Positions 21,836 through 33,140 are shown, numbered from the stretch's first letter. The stretch is 64,000 bases of DNA from Hymenoscyphus infarciens (GCA_001414345.1 LLCB01000276.1:1-64000), one strand, 5' to 3'. Translations and numbers: made by a program. The notes: a model not told the origin generated them from the sequence alone.

Positions 21836-23431
21836 CTAATTATTTGTATCATCAGCCAGTTTATGAACCGGCTCCACAGTCGTCACCAGCTCCTCTTGTA
21901 CCTCATGAGAATGCTCCAGCTCCGAAAGCACAATCCACGTTGGGACAACACATAGCACGGTCATGCCAAAATTAACACCAATGCTCGCAAATCCATTCGC
22001 ATTAGGCGCAGTTTGCATACTATTTACTTTCAGTTAGCACACTATTCAAAAAGCCTTCATCTCGAATCAGAAAACTTACGCCCAAGCAACAGTCTGGCCC
22101 AACGCCTCAAATCCACGCAATATACCTGTGACATAGGACAAAGACGAAAGATCGGTCGAATATTGGCCCACAAGCCAGTATAAGAATTGTTGGAAAGCTT
22201 GGCCTCCAAAAGCCCAGAAGAAAACCAGGGCGTACGATTTCCCAAAGCCACCGGTAAACCAATCAAACACTGGCGTTTCTGGTGCATCGCTGAATTGCTT
22301 CAAGAGAATAGAAGCCCATATCCACGTGCCGATAAGTATGGTAATGATACAAGAAAATGCGATTTTTGCACGGGTCTTGATGTTAATAGATTGTCGATCC
22401 AACAAGCCAGCAATCAGGAAAGAACTGAAGATACCGGAGAAATTGGTGAAAAAGGACGAGAAAGCTCGGGATCTGACGGTGAAGTGTTGGGTTAGGAATG
22501 TGCTGTTGTAGCCGTTGTAGAAGTAGCTGATGAAAAATGCTGGGAGTAAGAGCAGGATTCGGCGCGAGCTGAGCTGTTTCCATACCCCGCTGAATTCTGC
22601 GGCCCAGGTTGGTTGCTTGTGGATGACGACTCTCGTGCCGTCTTCTCTCCATACTTTGGATGGTGGGGATAGCAACAGCGCAATGGGAAGCCCGAAACAC
22701 ATGATCACGATGAAGACGATATATGTTGCGCTACCCACTGATCCCGCCGTCGAACGGCCCGCATTCAAGCCCAGATTGATGGCACCCCCTACAATTGGTC
22801 CCGAAGCTTTCGCTGTCTGCCAAATTGCTAGGTAGAAAGCTCGCTCAGCTGGCTGGGGATAACCGACAATAATGGTAGCTTCGGCTGCCCAAAAGAAACC
22901 GGCTGAAATACCGCATATAGCACTGCCAAATAACATGAACCAAGTGGTTGGGTGAGTATTATTCGTGTATAAGCCAGCACCGTAGAGCGGGTAACCGATT
23001 GCACCAAGAGCCAAGCCATATTGCAATCCAATGCGGTTGTTTATGGCACCTGCAGCAACACAGACGATGGAAAAGAGACCATAGACCAGGGCATTGGCGG
23101 CAGAAACCGCATACTAGAGTACCTGGTTAGAAACAATTTTGTAGCTTCTACCAAATCCAATTGAGCTGGTCCTGGTCCTTTTTTGGAAAACTTTACTTAC
23201 AGGTTCAGCAGCCCCTCCAGCCCCAAGTCCTCCCAACGCATCCCACATTCCCGGAGCCGTGAAAGAAACACCACTTGCTACCGCGATCTGGAAAGGTACC
23301 GATCGATACCATACCCTCTTCGTCTGTCCAATTTGCGTATGCTGAAGCTCAGCATCTTCCGAGCCAGAGCCCGGTTCAGTGACATCAAGCCCTCGATCCG
23401 GTCCCTTCATAGTATCGTCTGTTCCACTCAT
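21836..23431 (-). CDS. UNC93-like (MFS-fold) membrane protein
   Basis: Three exons: 23431-23201, 23113-22080 and 22019-21836 (introns of 87 and 60 bp, both with GTAAGT donors). The product is 482 residues. The frame stays open upstream to an ATG at 23560 (525 residues), but MSGTDDT at 23431 looks like the better start. About eleven hydrophobic segments follow: VPFQIAVASGVSFTAPGMWD, ANALVYGLFSIVCVAAGAIN, LFGSAICGISAGFFWAAEA and so on. GMWDALGGLGAGG and FFWAAEATIIVGYPQPAERA are typical of fungal UNC93/DUF895 proteins. The family sits in plasma or internal membranes; substrates of fungal members are mostly unknown. It lies between two relics (HET and siderophore transporter) but is itself intact. 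Confidence 0.85.
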
Positions 23432-24289
23432 CGTGACAAAAGCGGCTCTGCGGGTCTTGAAATTCGAGAAATGTTGAAGCACATCTGGAAACCTATATCC
23501 CACTATTGGCTTCGCCATGTTTATATCAATTCTCGCCAAATCCGTCCGGAATGTTGCCATATGCTAACTTCTGACGTGCTTGACCCTATGCCGTAATATA
23601 TTGTTGTTCCCTCCCTTCTCGAGCCCTGATTCCGCAAATTCTTTGGACGGGTAGGGATGAAAATCTGGAAAAGTGGATTGCGCGGCTCGGCGGGTTTACA
23701 GCGGGTCCAGGGCGGAAAATTTTCGTGAAATCGATGGCAAGATGCGGAACATTTAGTTCAAGATTTAGCACGAATCGCCAAACGAAAAAGGTTGTTTGAA
23801 GAACTGTGCAAAAAGCATCAATGAGAGAAGATAGAATCTCCTTCCTATCCTGTCGCTTAGTGTTGGGTGATGCAACTTGAATAACAAAAACATCATAGAG
23901 CCTAGACCACTGTGAAAACAGGTACCCAGAATTATTGAACAGGATCGTGTAAAACAGAGTGGAAGTGAGGATGGCCTTACAACTTGGAAATGCGACCCGG
24001 GTTACATCATGCACCAATACAAGGTTCATGCCTACTGCTGTTTTGTGTGACTCGTATTTAGACGAGACCCCTTTCAAGAAACTACGACGACCTTTGCAGC
24101 TTCTTCTGAATGATATGGGTTGTCAAAGAGAAATCAGTTTCGTAGTTTACAGATACTGATGAAGACAAAGTTGGACAAATTTGTAAATCCACTCTGCAAA
24201 GAGCAGTTTGATTGAAATTCAAATATCCTTTGCATTCGATTGAACTTTTAAATAATACGACCCTTCACTTGCTTACTTTTCTATCAACG
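23432..24289. other. Intergenic, nothing identified
   Basis: It contains the upstream region of the UNC93-like gene. A 163-codon minus-strand frame (23586-24077) has no recognisable domain and was not called. Confidence 0.5.
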
Positions 24290-25304
24290 TCTCTCCAGAG
24301 AGCGACTGGAATAAAGGCACCAGCCTGAAGACAGAGACTGGTGACTAGCATGTATCGCTGAGCGTCACCATAAGCCCTGCTAATTGCATCTTGGGCAGGC
24401 GTTCCTCGCTTGTAAAACAGTTGCATAAGTATTGAACAATATACTTCGGTAAGATCAACCTCAGCAGGCAGATACTTCTTCAGAGCAGCAGGACATACGC
24501 TTGTCTACATAGCAGTAGCGACAGTCCCACCTGCCGCACTCCCAACACTCGAGAGAACGTTCCAAATGGCGATTATAACAGCGATGTGCTAATGGTCAGA
24601 AGGTGCCATCATAGCCACCCCACCACAAAGAACAATAGTTCCCCCAGAAAACGCCACGAATATCTGAGTCATGATAACAAATCCAATATCGCTATTTGGT
24701 TGCTGGAAATGAACCATCAGCCCGACACCGAGCATCATCAAAGGGATGGCAAAATACATATGAACCTACCTATCCAGCGAATCGCCAAACCCACGATAAT
24801 TTCAAAGGAGCAAGATCCTACTCTGTGGATTGCACTGACATAACTGGCGTTGACAATACTAAGACCCCGAACAACTTGCAACATGGAAAAGAAATAGCTT
24901 CCCCAGACCATAGAGTTGAAGAACACGAAGACAGTCATCATGCCAGCAAAGAATAGTGTTCCATCCATCAGAAGCTCGAATGGAATAAGGGTCTTGGGAT
25001 CGAGGTACTTCTCGTACAAAGTAAAGGCTACTACCAAAAGAGCAGCGACAAGGATCATAGAAATAATCATTAGAGACCTCCGTTGATCTTTTTGGTAAGA
25101 ATAGAGACTAAACCGCAACAGAAATAAAGCCCTCCCCGCAGCGAGAATTATCATTCCAAGAAGATCAACTTCGATAGCGTAGTTTTCCAATAAACGAAGA
25201 CTGAAGTTAATAGAATGTCCGCGATAATAAACCGGCCTTCCTCGCTTTACGATCATTCCATTAGAAGAGGGCAATAAGTGGTGAGACGATAGCGAGAACG
25301 ACAA
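24290..25304 (-). pseudogene. Siderophore iron transporter (MFS), C-terminal half, inactivated
   Basis: The minus-strand frame 25304-24738 reads LGMIILAAGRALFLLRFSLY, then LIPFELLMDGTLF, WGSYFFSMLQVVRGLS and RVGSCSFEIIVGLAIRWIGRF, which is the MirA/Sit1/Arn-type siderophore transporter pattern. After a frameshift near 24760 it continues IPLMMLGVGLMVHFQQPN, ISRAYGDAQRYM and on to VALWRD near 24290. Stops replace Gln at 24589-24591 and Trp at 24505-24507, both transitions. The N-terminal half is missing. Intact members import ferri-siderophores at the plasma membrane. Confidence 0.85.
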
Positions 25305-25861
25305 TACTAAGAACTCTAAAGCCCCATCTCTAGCCCGGACCTTCTATAAGACTTTGTAAGAAAAATTCCTCTAATCTAGCTGGTGATAACATATGGCGAT
25401 ATAGCGAAATTCAAGGTAAGAAAGTTATAAAACTCCCTCTTTTCTTCACGTGTCAAGGCAAAAGCCTCTGTCAAAATCAAAGTACTTTGAAAAAACCTCA
25501 AAATGTCGTCATTTCCAGCGGAGAAACTTGAAAGGATACTACTATGGAAGAGGTAATATCAATTAAACATCAAGCTTAAGACCGATGAAAACCTAGAGAT
25601 TCATTCATAATTCGTAGAGATCCAAGGCAATTTGCTACAAATTTCCTTATATCTTAAGCCAAATCCACCCGTTCTAAGTATATCACCTCATTTCTAAAGT
25701 ATGATTATAAGCAAGAAGCATATTTTGAGAGGAGAAGAGTATTTATTTCTGAAAGACAAGCTAAAAAAAAGCCCGTCGCATCGAAGTATTACTATGTACA
25801 ATTCATCAAAGCGCGAAAAAACCCTCCAGGCATATCATAAGTTATTATCATTCTCCGTTTC
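25305..25861. other. Intergenic, nothing identified
   Basis: AT-leaning DNA between the transporter relic and the stop of the next gene. It may include the lost N-terminal half of the transporter, but no motif was seen. Confidence 0.5.
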
Positions 25862-27139
25862 TCAGTCCAATTCCTTAACCTTCGAAATCTTCTTGGCCTT
25901 ATAAAACTTCTTCAATGTATCAGCCTCCACCTTATCACCGCTATCATAAATGAATCCGAACGGATATTCATCCCATTTCTTATCAAGATCCTCGAAAACA
26001 CTGAAGAAAGGATCCTCCGAATCCGGAGTAACGTTGGACAATAATGCTTTGGTGGTGTAATGCTTATGCTGAGACACCTTCACCGTCTCTAGAGCACTGA
26101 AAACACGCTCTCCCTCATCGTCGGTTTGCGCAAAGAAGTCGAGGACATCGATGGGTGTTCGAGTTTCGTCGCTGAGGCATAGCACAATTTCGACATGCTT
26201 TAGGTATTTCTGAGCGTTTTCATCTTTGGTGAGCATTTCAAATACGTCCTCGATAGCATAGTTTTGAAGGCCCCTAAATTCACCACAAATGTTGGCCTCA
26301 AGAACCAAAATGTTGTCGGCATAGTCAAAGAAAGGGTAGGGAAGTCCAGACATGGTGGGCGCAGTTCTAACCGTAGGTGGAACAACGAAGTAGTGTGTGT
26401 CGATTTTTTGAGGGATCATGTTGCCGGAGGCTGCGTATGACCAATTTTCCGTGTCTGAGTTGAACACACATCGGATCTTACGATAATTGAGGCCGAAGAG
26501 GAAACGTATGACCGTATCGAAGATTGGGCCTGGATTGGTGTTCAAGAATTGTATGATATCATGCAACGGAATGTTTGGAATGAACGGCTTTCGGAGCTCC
26601 GGGTGGTGATATTCGAAACTAGAAAGCTCCTGGCCAGGAAGAAGGGGTAGTTGGTGGATTTTTTGGAAGCGATCTTTGAGTGAGGCTAAAAATAGTTAGC
26701 ATGAAAAGCTGTGAAGGGGGTGTTGAAATCACTTACGCATGTTACGAATTTCATGATCATTGCAAACCCAAGAAGGATCTTCAGACGCATGATGTGCTCT
26801 CATCCAGGCTTTGCTGGGTTCATCAGACTCGGAGTCGGAGTCAGAAGGATATTTGGCGTATTCATCCTCTGATTCATCTTCCTCTGGCTCCTCCTTCTCG
26901 GAGTCGGAAGGATATTCATCCTCTGATTCATCTTCCTCCAACTTCTCCTTCTCTGAGTCAGAATCAAAGATGGAGGGGGTGGCAGTGGAAGTGGTTGCAT
27001 CAGTTGCGGTACTGAAGGTTGACTCGGACGAAATAACGCGTTGCTTGGCTGTATCATCGTCTGCCTTGAGACGTTTGGCGTTGAGGGGGGTGTCGTCTAG
27101 TTTCCCCAAAGCTCTCCGCTTACTTGGGTTGAGAGACAT
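25862..27139 (-). CDS. Uncharacterised 408-residue protein with acidic repeat region
   Basis: Two exons: 27139-26737 and 26685-25862, with a 51-bp intron (GTAAGT donor, phase 1). The product is 408 residues. The N-terminal third has basic KRRALGKLDD and KRLK patches (possible nuclear signals). A Ser/Asp/Glu tract follows in which an EKEEPEEDESEDEYPS-like unit occurs twice. The C-terminal two thirds is globular with no motif I can name. It resembles the many fungal proteins of the F-box/2EXR type in overall style (LPLLPGQEL then FRGLQNYAIEDVFEML), but the box itself is not clear. The leader carries an intron and an overlapping upstream frame. Confidence 0.78.
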
Positions 27140-27140
27140 G

Positions 27141-27197
27141 CTGTGACAAGCTTTGTTAGGTGGGAAGACGTGTCAAGAAAGAAGGGTGCGCACTTAC
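27141..27197 (-). other. Probable 5'-UTR intron with overlapping upstream ORF
   Basis: GTAAGT at 27197-27192, a CCTAACAAA branch-like site and a CACAG end one base before the ATG at 27139 define a 57-bp intron. An upstream ATG at 27338 opens a frame of 47 codons to the donor. After splicing it runs past the main ATG in another frame and stops six codons later. Such an overlapping uORF would lower translation of the main frame. Confidence 0.5.
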
Positions 27198-27338
27198 TTT
27201 GTCAAGGGCAGTGCTGTTTCGTGCAGGAGAGAGGCCAAGATCGGATTGGGAAGGAGGTGTAAGGTAACAACTGCCAAAGATGGAGAGGTGTCGCGTTGTT
27301 CTCAGTGCAGTTGAGATTGTTGTGTTGTTGAAAGGCAT

Positions 27339-27693
27339 TGTTGACTTGCCAGATGCGGCAGTTTATACATACGCGCATGTTGATTGTGACGCCGAATCAC
27401 AGTGCTGAACTATACCCGATTCGGACGTTGAATCTTTGCTGTGCAATCGGAGCCAATGAGAATAGAGAGCAGAGAGGCCTTTGGCAAACTCTAATCAGTG
27501 ATTGCGGTTCGGTAGCCTTTGCAACAAGGCCGGGTGGGTGAGGCGGGAGTCGGCTTGTAACGGTCCAATGATGAAGTGGGGACGGAAGGAGGTAAGGAAG
27601 CCGATCACAAGCGAACACAAGGCCACCAAAGACGTCGGGTATGTTCCATAAACATGTTCCGTGAATTTTATATACCACAGGCAAGCAAAGCAA
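27339..27693. other. Intergenic, nothing identified
   Basis: The upstream region of the acidic protein gene meets the 3' end of the next minus-strand gene. No gene was seen. Confidence 0.5.
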
Positions 27694-28782
27694 TCAGTCA
27701 CCACTGATCTTTGCGTGGCGGAAGTACTTCATGCCCACCCACGCGACTACCACCCACACCCAAGCCATCACCGTGGTCAGAATGATGAGCGCTGGATAAT
27801 ATCCCACAATAGGCAAGGTAGGATCATCCTCCAGCTCAGGAGGGGCATACGGCGTCTCGCCCACATCCCAAGCCCAACTCCAAACCCCAAGGCAGGAGCC
27901 CATCCCAGTTACGAAGACCACCCAAGTTACGATCAAGACCACCCACCCCCACCACTCCGTCTCCGAATAGTCCCAGTCTGCGTCGGGAACAGGAAGAGGA
28001 CTGGCAGCGAGGCCCCCGATCGAGAGAGGCGATTTGGCCTTTTGCGCTGACCGTCTGCGCGTAAGAGACCCAGCACCAGCGGCAAAGTACGAATCGGAAC
28101 CCGAAGAATTGGTCGAAGGCACACGAGGCGCTGGCAGATTATGTGTTGGAATACTGAGGATATCGTCTTCGTCCGTCGTCGAGGTATAAGTCAAGGTTGG
28201 GCTGGTGGCCGTAGTCGGCGAGGTGAGGTGGTCCTCAGATCCCATCGGAAGTGTCTTGATGGGTGACAAGAGAGGACCACCTCGAGTTGCGAAGCCCACG
28301 AGTGAGGGGCGCGCAATGGTGTCAATGGCAAGACCAAAGCCATTGGAATGTGTCATCTCCTCTGGAGACGTTGGGCTTGTGGGCATGTCCCCGCCATACA
28401 AGGAGGGATGTCCCGTCTCCAGAGGAGATGTGATGATATCTTTTTTCTCTCGTTGAGCCCCGCGGCCGAGCAGGGCGGCTTTTCGTAAAGACCCTTTTCT
28501 CCTTCTGGTTTTTTGTTGTTGCACAGCAACTGCCATAGCGCGGCTTGCTTTCTTTGGGGAAGTGCGATCGTCACCTGGAGTGAACTCGGGACTAGTTGGT
28601 TCCTGGTCTGGGGAGATATAATTGTCATCACTGCTTGTCCGCAGAAATGATAGCTTGGAGAGAAGCCCGCCAGAGAGACTTCGTTTGTGACTGCTTGAAG
28701 CTCCTGTGTCAGATTGGGTTTTTGATTGTGAATTTTGATTTCTGGCATCATGCCCATTGCGAGCATTGGTTGAGCTCTCCAT
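27694..28782 (-). CDS. Conserved-looking two-TM protein with disordered N-terminus
   Basis: A single 362-residue frame. Residues 1-270 are Ser/Thr/Pro/Lys-rich and disordered, with several SP/TSP sites (TSPEEM, TSPTT, LLSPI) that could be proline-directed kinase targets. Two strongly hydrophobic segments follow: WWGWVVLIVTWVVFVTGMGS (about 278-297) and ALIILTTVMAWVWVVVAWVG (about 332-351), separated by a Pro/acid-rich loop (ETPYAPPELEDDPTLP). The compact Trp-rich C-terminal module looks like the conserved part. I cannot assign a function. It is divergent from the zinc transporter gene. Confidence 0.8.
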   Translation of the reverse strand: MESSTNARNGHDARNQNSQSKTQSDTGASSSHKRSLSGGLLSKLSFLRTSSDDNYISPDQEPTSPEFTPGDDRTSPKKASRAMAVAVQQQKTRRRKGSLRKAALLGRGAQREKKDIITSPLETGHPSLYGGDMPTSPTSPEEMTHSNGFGLAIDTIARPSLVGFATRGGPLLSPIKTLPMGSEDHLTSPTTATSPTLTYTSTTDEDDILSIPTHNLPAPRVPSTNSSGSDSYFAAGAGSLTRRRSAQKAKSPLSIGGLAASPLPVPDADWDYSETEWWGWVVLIVTWVVFVTGMGSCLGVWSWAWDVGETPYAPPELEDDPTLPIVGYYPALIILTTVMAWVWVVVAWVGMKYFRHAKISGD

Positions 28783-30034
28783 GGCGTTCCAGCGATTGAA
28801 GAACGGGGGCTGCTGTCTGATTGCTGAGCAATTTATGCTTTAGCAAGCAGAGTAACCGGGCTTTTGGCAATAGGCCGCGAAGGTGATTCTTCTTGGTGAG
28901 TGGGAATGACTTCAGTGAGTGTTCTGAGTTGATGTTAGACGCGAGCATTTGTAAAGGTGAGAGAAGGTCACCTCAGGTGAAGTCTAAGCACACCCGACCT
29001 GTATATGTGATACAAGAATCCTGACCCAAGTACTGCAGGTGAGGTGAGATGGGAGTTGTGTCTTTTGTTTTGGTCCGAGAAAACGTTGGGGCAATTTATG
29101 CCCTGGATAGACGTTAGAAGTGAAAACAAGAGCTGAGTGGAACAGCCAATCGCCTTCAAGTGAGGCTCGGAGGCTAAACTCGAAAGAAGCGAAGGTGGTA
29201 TGGGTGGTCTTGAGGAGTGCTTGTGGTGGGAGGAGTTCTTTTTGTGGTTGTCGCTGGTTTGGCAACCGCTATCCTGAATTGGGGTCAGAATTGAACATGG
29301 AATATGGAAAGTGAAGAAGTGCTCACCTTTCGAGTTTACTTTTAAGCTGAGCCTAGGCACTTTGGCCTCAAAGGCTAGAAAACTTGAAGAAGGTCAAAAG
29401 TGATATTCTGAGAATATCAGTTTAGTAAAACGGGTATGGAGGATTGTGGTTGGTGTTGAACAATGTTGAGCTGTTGGAGTTTGGATGTCAAAAAGATACC
29501 AGAAAGGCGATACCTTGCAGCTTGCAGGGACAACCGAAGCTTCGCACACAAGCAAAGGCCAAAGCCTCAAGCTGACTTTTGTTGGAAGCTGGATGAGGTT
29601 GTATGGTTGAGGAAGGGGGAGAGGGAAGAAGAGTATCTCTTATAGAGAAGAGATATGTAAATGGTATACCTCTAGTCCCTTCCCTGGTAGAGGAAGGACT
29701 TGTAGAAGTCTTGTTGTAGAGCCAACAAGATATTGTTGTTGTTGTTGAAGAGTTGTAGTCAAGATAAACTTTCGCCTGCTTAAATAGTAGGCTGTTTGGT
29801 GGAGCCGATTCAGGGACCACCACCTCAGCGGTCAGCCTCCTCGCCAGTAAATCGGACGGAACCACTACCACAACGTCAACCGACCCGACTTCGATTGGAT
29901 CCACAGTGTGCGCAAGTGAATACCGAACCTCAACTCTTTCATGCCTCATCTTTCACCTTCTTCCCTACAGCCTCCTACTCGCGATCCCTCTCATGCCCCC
30001 TCCCCCTCAACCACGCACACGATAAACCGCGACA
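28783..30034. promoter_or_regulatory. Shared upstream region of two divergent genes
   Basis: 1.25 kb between the two-TM protein (minus) and the Zrg17-like transporter (plus). It contains E-box-like CAGGTG/CACCTG words near 28970-29040, a short GTT/CAA run at about 29735-29748 and several short upstream frames. No precise promoter element can be assigned. Confidence 0.45.
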
Positions 30035-31582
30035 ATGGCCTCGAGCTTGCCCATCCCAGCGCCACCGCGCACCCCAACCCCGCCCACTCCAATTCCCGAA
30101 GAACCAGAAGGGATGGGAATGGGAATGGGAATGGGAATGGATGGCGGTCGCACCGTGCACTCAACCCTTACCTGGCACCCCAATTCGTTGTCACCGATGG
30201 CAGATGTCTTCCCCGGACGATTTGGCTCAATGGCATCACCACTGCCATCATCCGGCAGCAGCTTGAGCAGTCCCGCGATGCCCTCATTCAACACCAATGG
30301 CAATGGTACGTCAAGCGGAGGAGGAGGCAATGGACCTCCACAATCAGGGACGCGGAACCCTTTTAACTTCCAGACACAAACCATCAGCGACACCCCCGCG
30401 GTCGCGAAATCAGTAGGGCAAACCATATTCATATCACACCGCAATGGAAGCGGTCAGCCGCGAAGAACACATGCTAACTTAAGACGCAAAAAGAACATCG
30501 GCCAGCGCAGAGGCCATAGATACAAACACAGTTCCGTATCCGCCCAGCACCAAATCTTTCTCGAGCCGCCTCCGCGCGCGCCCCTCGCCCTCCCTGCTTC
30601 GCTCCCGATCCCGACGTTCAAGGAGGCATGGCATAGCATGTCGAAGGAACAAACTACAAGAATTGTCTGGTGCGGCTGCCATGCTTTGGTTGCGGCTTAT
30701 GTGCTGTATTCCTCGGCAGGATCATTGGCATTGACTGCGCTTTCCCATCTTATATTCTTTGATGCGGTTAGTGCGACCATATGTGTGGTTGTAGATGTAT
30801 TCTGCAACTTCGAAGTGTGGAAACGCTCCTCCATCCGGCATCCATTTGGACTCCAAAGAGCAGAAGTTCTCGCGGGTTTCGCTATGTCCGTTTTTCTCCT
30901 CTTCATGTCCTTCGACCTTATATCGCACAATTTAAAACACGTCCTCGAGTCCGTCGGAAACCACGCTCCTCACCACCCACATTCCCATCATCGAATTTCT
31001 CCGGGTTCTGTTGATTCAGCAGCTCTCCTCTCCATAATCGCAACCCTCATTTCCGCCCTCGGCCTCAAGAACCACGCAAGAATAGGACGAGCAATGAGAT
31101 TCGCATACATATCCTCTCTCCCCTCCGTCCTCTCGAACCCCTCACACTTCCTCACTCTCTCCTGCTCCGCAATAATGTTCCTTCTCCCCCTCATGAGCGT
31201 AACAATGTACCTCTGGCTCGACCGTCTTCTCTGCAGCATAATCTCCATATCCATGTTTTTCCTGGGCACAAGGTTGGCTGTTACACAGGGACTCATGTTG
31301 TTGATGAGTTATAGTGGGAAGGGCGTGAAGGAGGTGATGAGGGAGATTAATAGGGATCCGATGGTGTGTTCGGTGGAGGAGGCGCGGTTTTGGCAAGTCC
31401 ATTTTGGACTTTGTATGGCTAATCTTAAGATTATTGTGAGGGGGGATGAGGTGCAGGTTCAAAAATTACGGGAACGGATTACGGTGCTAATTCGGAATCG
31501 GTTGGGAGGCGGATATGGGAGGGGTGGGGGGTTGAAGTGGGAGGTTACTGTTCAGTGTTCTTTAGAGGGTCCGCGGACTTGA
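30035..31582 (+). CDS. zrg17: Zrg17-type zinc transporter (cation diffusion facilitator family)
   Basis: A 515-residue single frame. Residues 1-200 are disordered, with a GM dipeptide run at about 26-35. Six hydrophobic segments lie between about 210 and 416 (IVWCGCHALVAAYVLYSSAG; SHLIFFDAVSATICVVVDVF; RAEVLAGFAMSVFLLFMSFD; and three more). A His-rich loop HAPHHPHSHHR (313-323) sits between TM IV and TM V, as in CDF exporters. A short cytosolic domain ends the protein. The canonical second HxxxD metal site is absent (SLPSVLSNPSHF in its place), as expected for the Zrg17 partner subunit. In yeasts Zrg17 pairs with Msc2/Cis4 to load zinc into the ER/secretory pathway. Confidence 0.82.
   Translation: MASSLPIPAPPRTPTPPTPIPEEPEGMGMGMGMGMDGGRTVHSTLTWHPNSLSPMADVFPGRFGSMASPLPSSGSSLSSPAMPSFNTNGNGTSSGGGGNGPPQSGTRNPFNFQTQTISDTPAVAKSVGQTIFISHRNGSGQPRRTHANLRRKKNIGQRRGHRYKHSSVSAQHQIFLEPPPRAPLALPASLPIPTFKEAWHSMSKEQTTRIVWCGCHALVAAYVLYSSAGSLALTALSHLIFFDAVSATICVVVDVFCNFEVWKRSSIRHPFGLQRAEVLAGFAMSVFLLFMSFDLISHNLKHVLESVGNHAPHHPHSHHRISPGSVDSAALLSIIATLISALGLKNHARIGRAMRFAYISSLPSVLSNPSHFLTLSCSAIMFLLPLMSVTMYLWLDRLLCSIISISMFFLGTRLAVTQGLMLLMSYSGKGVKEVMREINRDPMVCSVEEARFWQVHFGLCMANLKIIVRGDEVQVQKLRERITVLIRNRLGGGYGRGGGLKWEVTVQCSLEGPRT
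30111..30144 (+). repeat. GGGAAT hexanucleotide run inside the zinc transporter gene
   Basis: About five tandem GGGAATG-type units encode the Gly-Met run in the disordered N-terminus. The unit is six bases, so length changes would keep the frame. Confidence 0.9.
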
Positions 31583-32612
31583 ACTCGTTCGAGATTTCCA
31601 CATCTTTTTCCTTTTGTAAAAACTACTCCTTCCCTCTTTCTTGGGGATGGTGGGGGAATTGCATTCTTGTAGTCTACGGATCTTTGAACGATTTTGGGCC
31701 GGCGCTGGATTTATTTGGGAGCTATGGAAACAACGGAAGACGAGGCAAGGGAAAGAAAGAAATTAAAAGAATTCTGCGGCGTCATTTTGGGGGGAAAAAA
31801 TCGAATCAATTGTACAGAAAGTTCACAGCGGAAGAAAGGTGGATATGGAAATACCAGCATTTTTTTACCTTTTTCTTGTACATACTTTTGTAGCTCTGTA
31901 TAAACTCGGTTTTTATCATCAATCCTTTTGTACTTGTTTCTCCCGGCCACTTCTTAATGGGAATTCGCTAAATCCAAAAGATATATGGGGCTTTTGAGAA
32001 GTGGGACATCTTGACGATCGTCGGGACATTTGAGAATCCTAACTCTGTCTTGCCTCCTTTTCATTTTCGCCTGAGTCATTTTTAAGGTATAGGGAAGTGA
32101 TGTGTGGCTTTACGACCTCACTGATCGGTATTCCATACTCAACTACTCTCCTTCACTTATCCTAGCGTTTCAATCCACCGAGTTACCCTGAACGTTCCTC
32201 TACTGTTTTTAGTAAAAAGAAGTTATTTTCAAACAATTAATGTCAGGCTTTTTCTTGAAAACGAGAAGACTTGTTGATGTTTATTGCACCAAAACTATTA
32301 AAGGCGCGGACACTGTGGAGGTTTGTGGACCGATAGCGATATTTTTCCCCTTCGTAGCCACTTTTTCATTCATAGGTAGGCTGTACATAGCCAGGTCTCT
32401 TTGGTGTGCTATTTTCAGATAACATATGAAGTACGAGATTTTTATTTTTTTTCTGGTGCTATTTGTAGGTGACCTATGTATAGCCAGTTCTCTTCAGAAA
32501 CTCTTGTCGTGCATTTTATAGCTGACCTGGTATTTGCAGAGAATAAAAACGCGGGGAAAAAATATTTACCCCGTCACTACTGAATTAAGAAGCGGTTCTG
32601 ATGCGGGCCCGG
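31583..32612. other. 3' flank and intergenic, nothing identified
   Basis: After the transporter stop there are T-rich stretches but no gene. The next feature is the TIR element at 32613. Confidence 0.5.
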
Positions 32613-33012
32613 AGTGGTATCACTCTTTTTTCTACTAGAGTGTAGAATCGTAGAGAGAGGGCATGTTGTCTAATCTACCTAGATAGAGTTATTACAAGGG
32701 TTATTCACCCTCTATACACTATCTATATAGAGTAGATAGTCTATATAGGCAACGTATATTAGGAATATATTCTTTATATATTAAATATATTAATAAATAA
32801 GAGAATAGAAATAAGTACTTTATTTATATTATTATTAATAGTACTCGAGAAGTACTCTTAAAGTACTTCTCTATTATAACGATATATATACGTCTATAAT
32901 ATACCTTAGAGTTCTCTATATATAAGAGCTATAAGTAGATTAGTAGTAGGTAAAACAACCTAGCTCTCTCTCTACGATTCTATACTCTAGTAGAAAAAAG
33001 AGTAATACTACT
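32613..33012. mobile_element. MITE-like element with about 60-bp TIRs
   Basis: The left end (AGTGGTATCACTCTTTTTTC, continuing through CTACTAGAGTGTAGAATCG and AGAGAGAG) is mirrored by the right end in reverse complement (AGTAGTATTACTCTTTTTTC and so on) over about 60 bp. The interior is AT-rich with no frame. No target duplication could be fixed, so exact ends are uncertain. An alternative is a solo copia LTR (TGTTGT near 32665 to ACA near 32960) nested in a palindrome. Confidence 0.65.
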
Positions 33013-33140
33013 TACTACCTCGTTCTAATGTTTTTTCACTTTCTTAAGAGAGATTAGTCTCCTTTTCTTTCAGCGTTGATTAGCTAGTAGTAGTTTTATA
33101 GCTTCACCTCACAGAAATAAACTCTCGCTTTATAAAGATA

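Noticed and set aside
23586..24077. 163-codon minus frame between the UNC93-like gene and the siderophore relic
   Set aside because: No recognisable domain and irregular composition.
29488..29949. 153-codon minus frame upstream of the two-TM gene
   Set aside because: Low-complexity Ser/Thr/Val composition in a promoter-like region, no domain and no supporting splice sites.
30035..31582. Classical zinc exporter (Zrc1/Cot1 type)
   Set aside because: The second HxxxD metal site is missing and the long disordered N-terminus fits the Zrg17 branch better.
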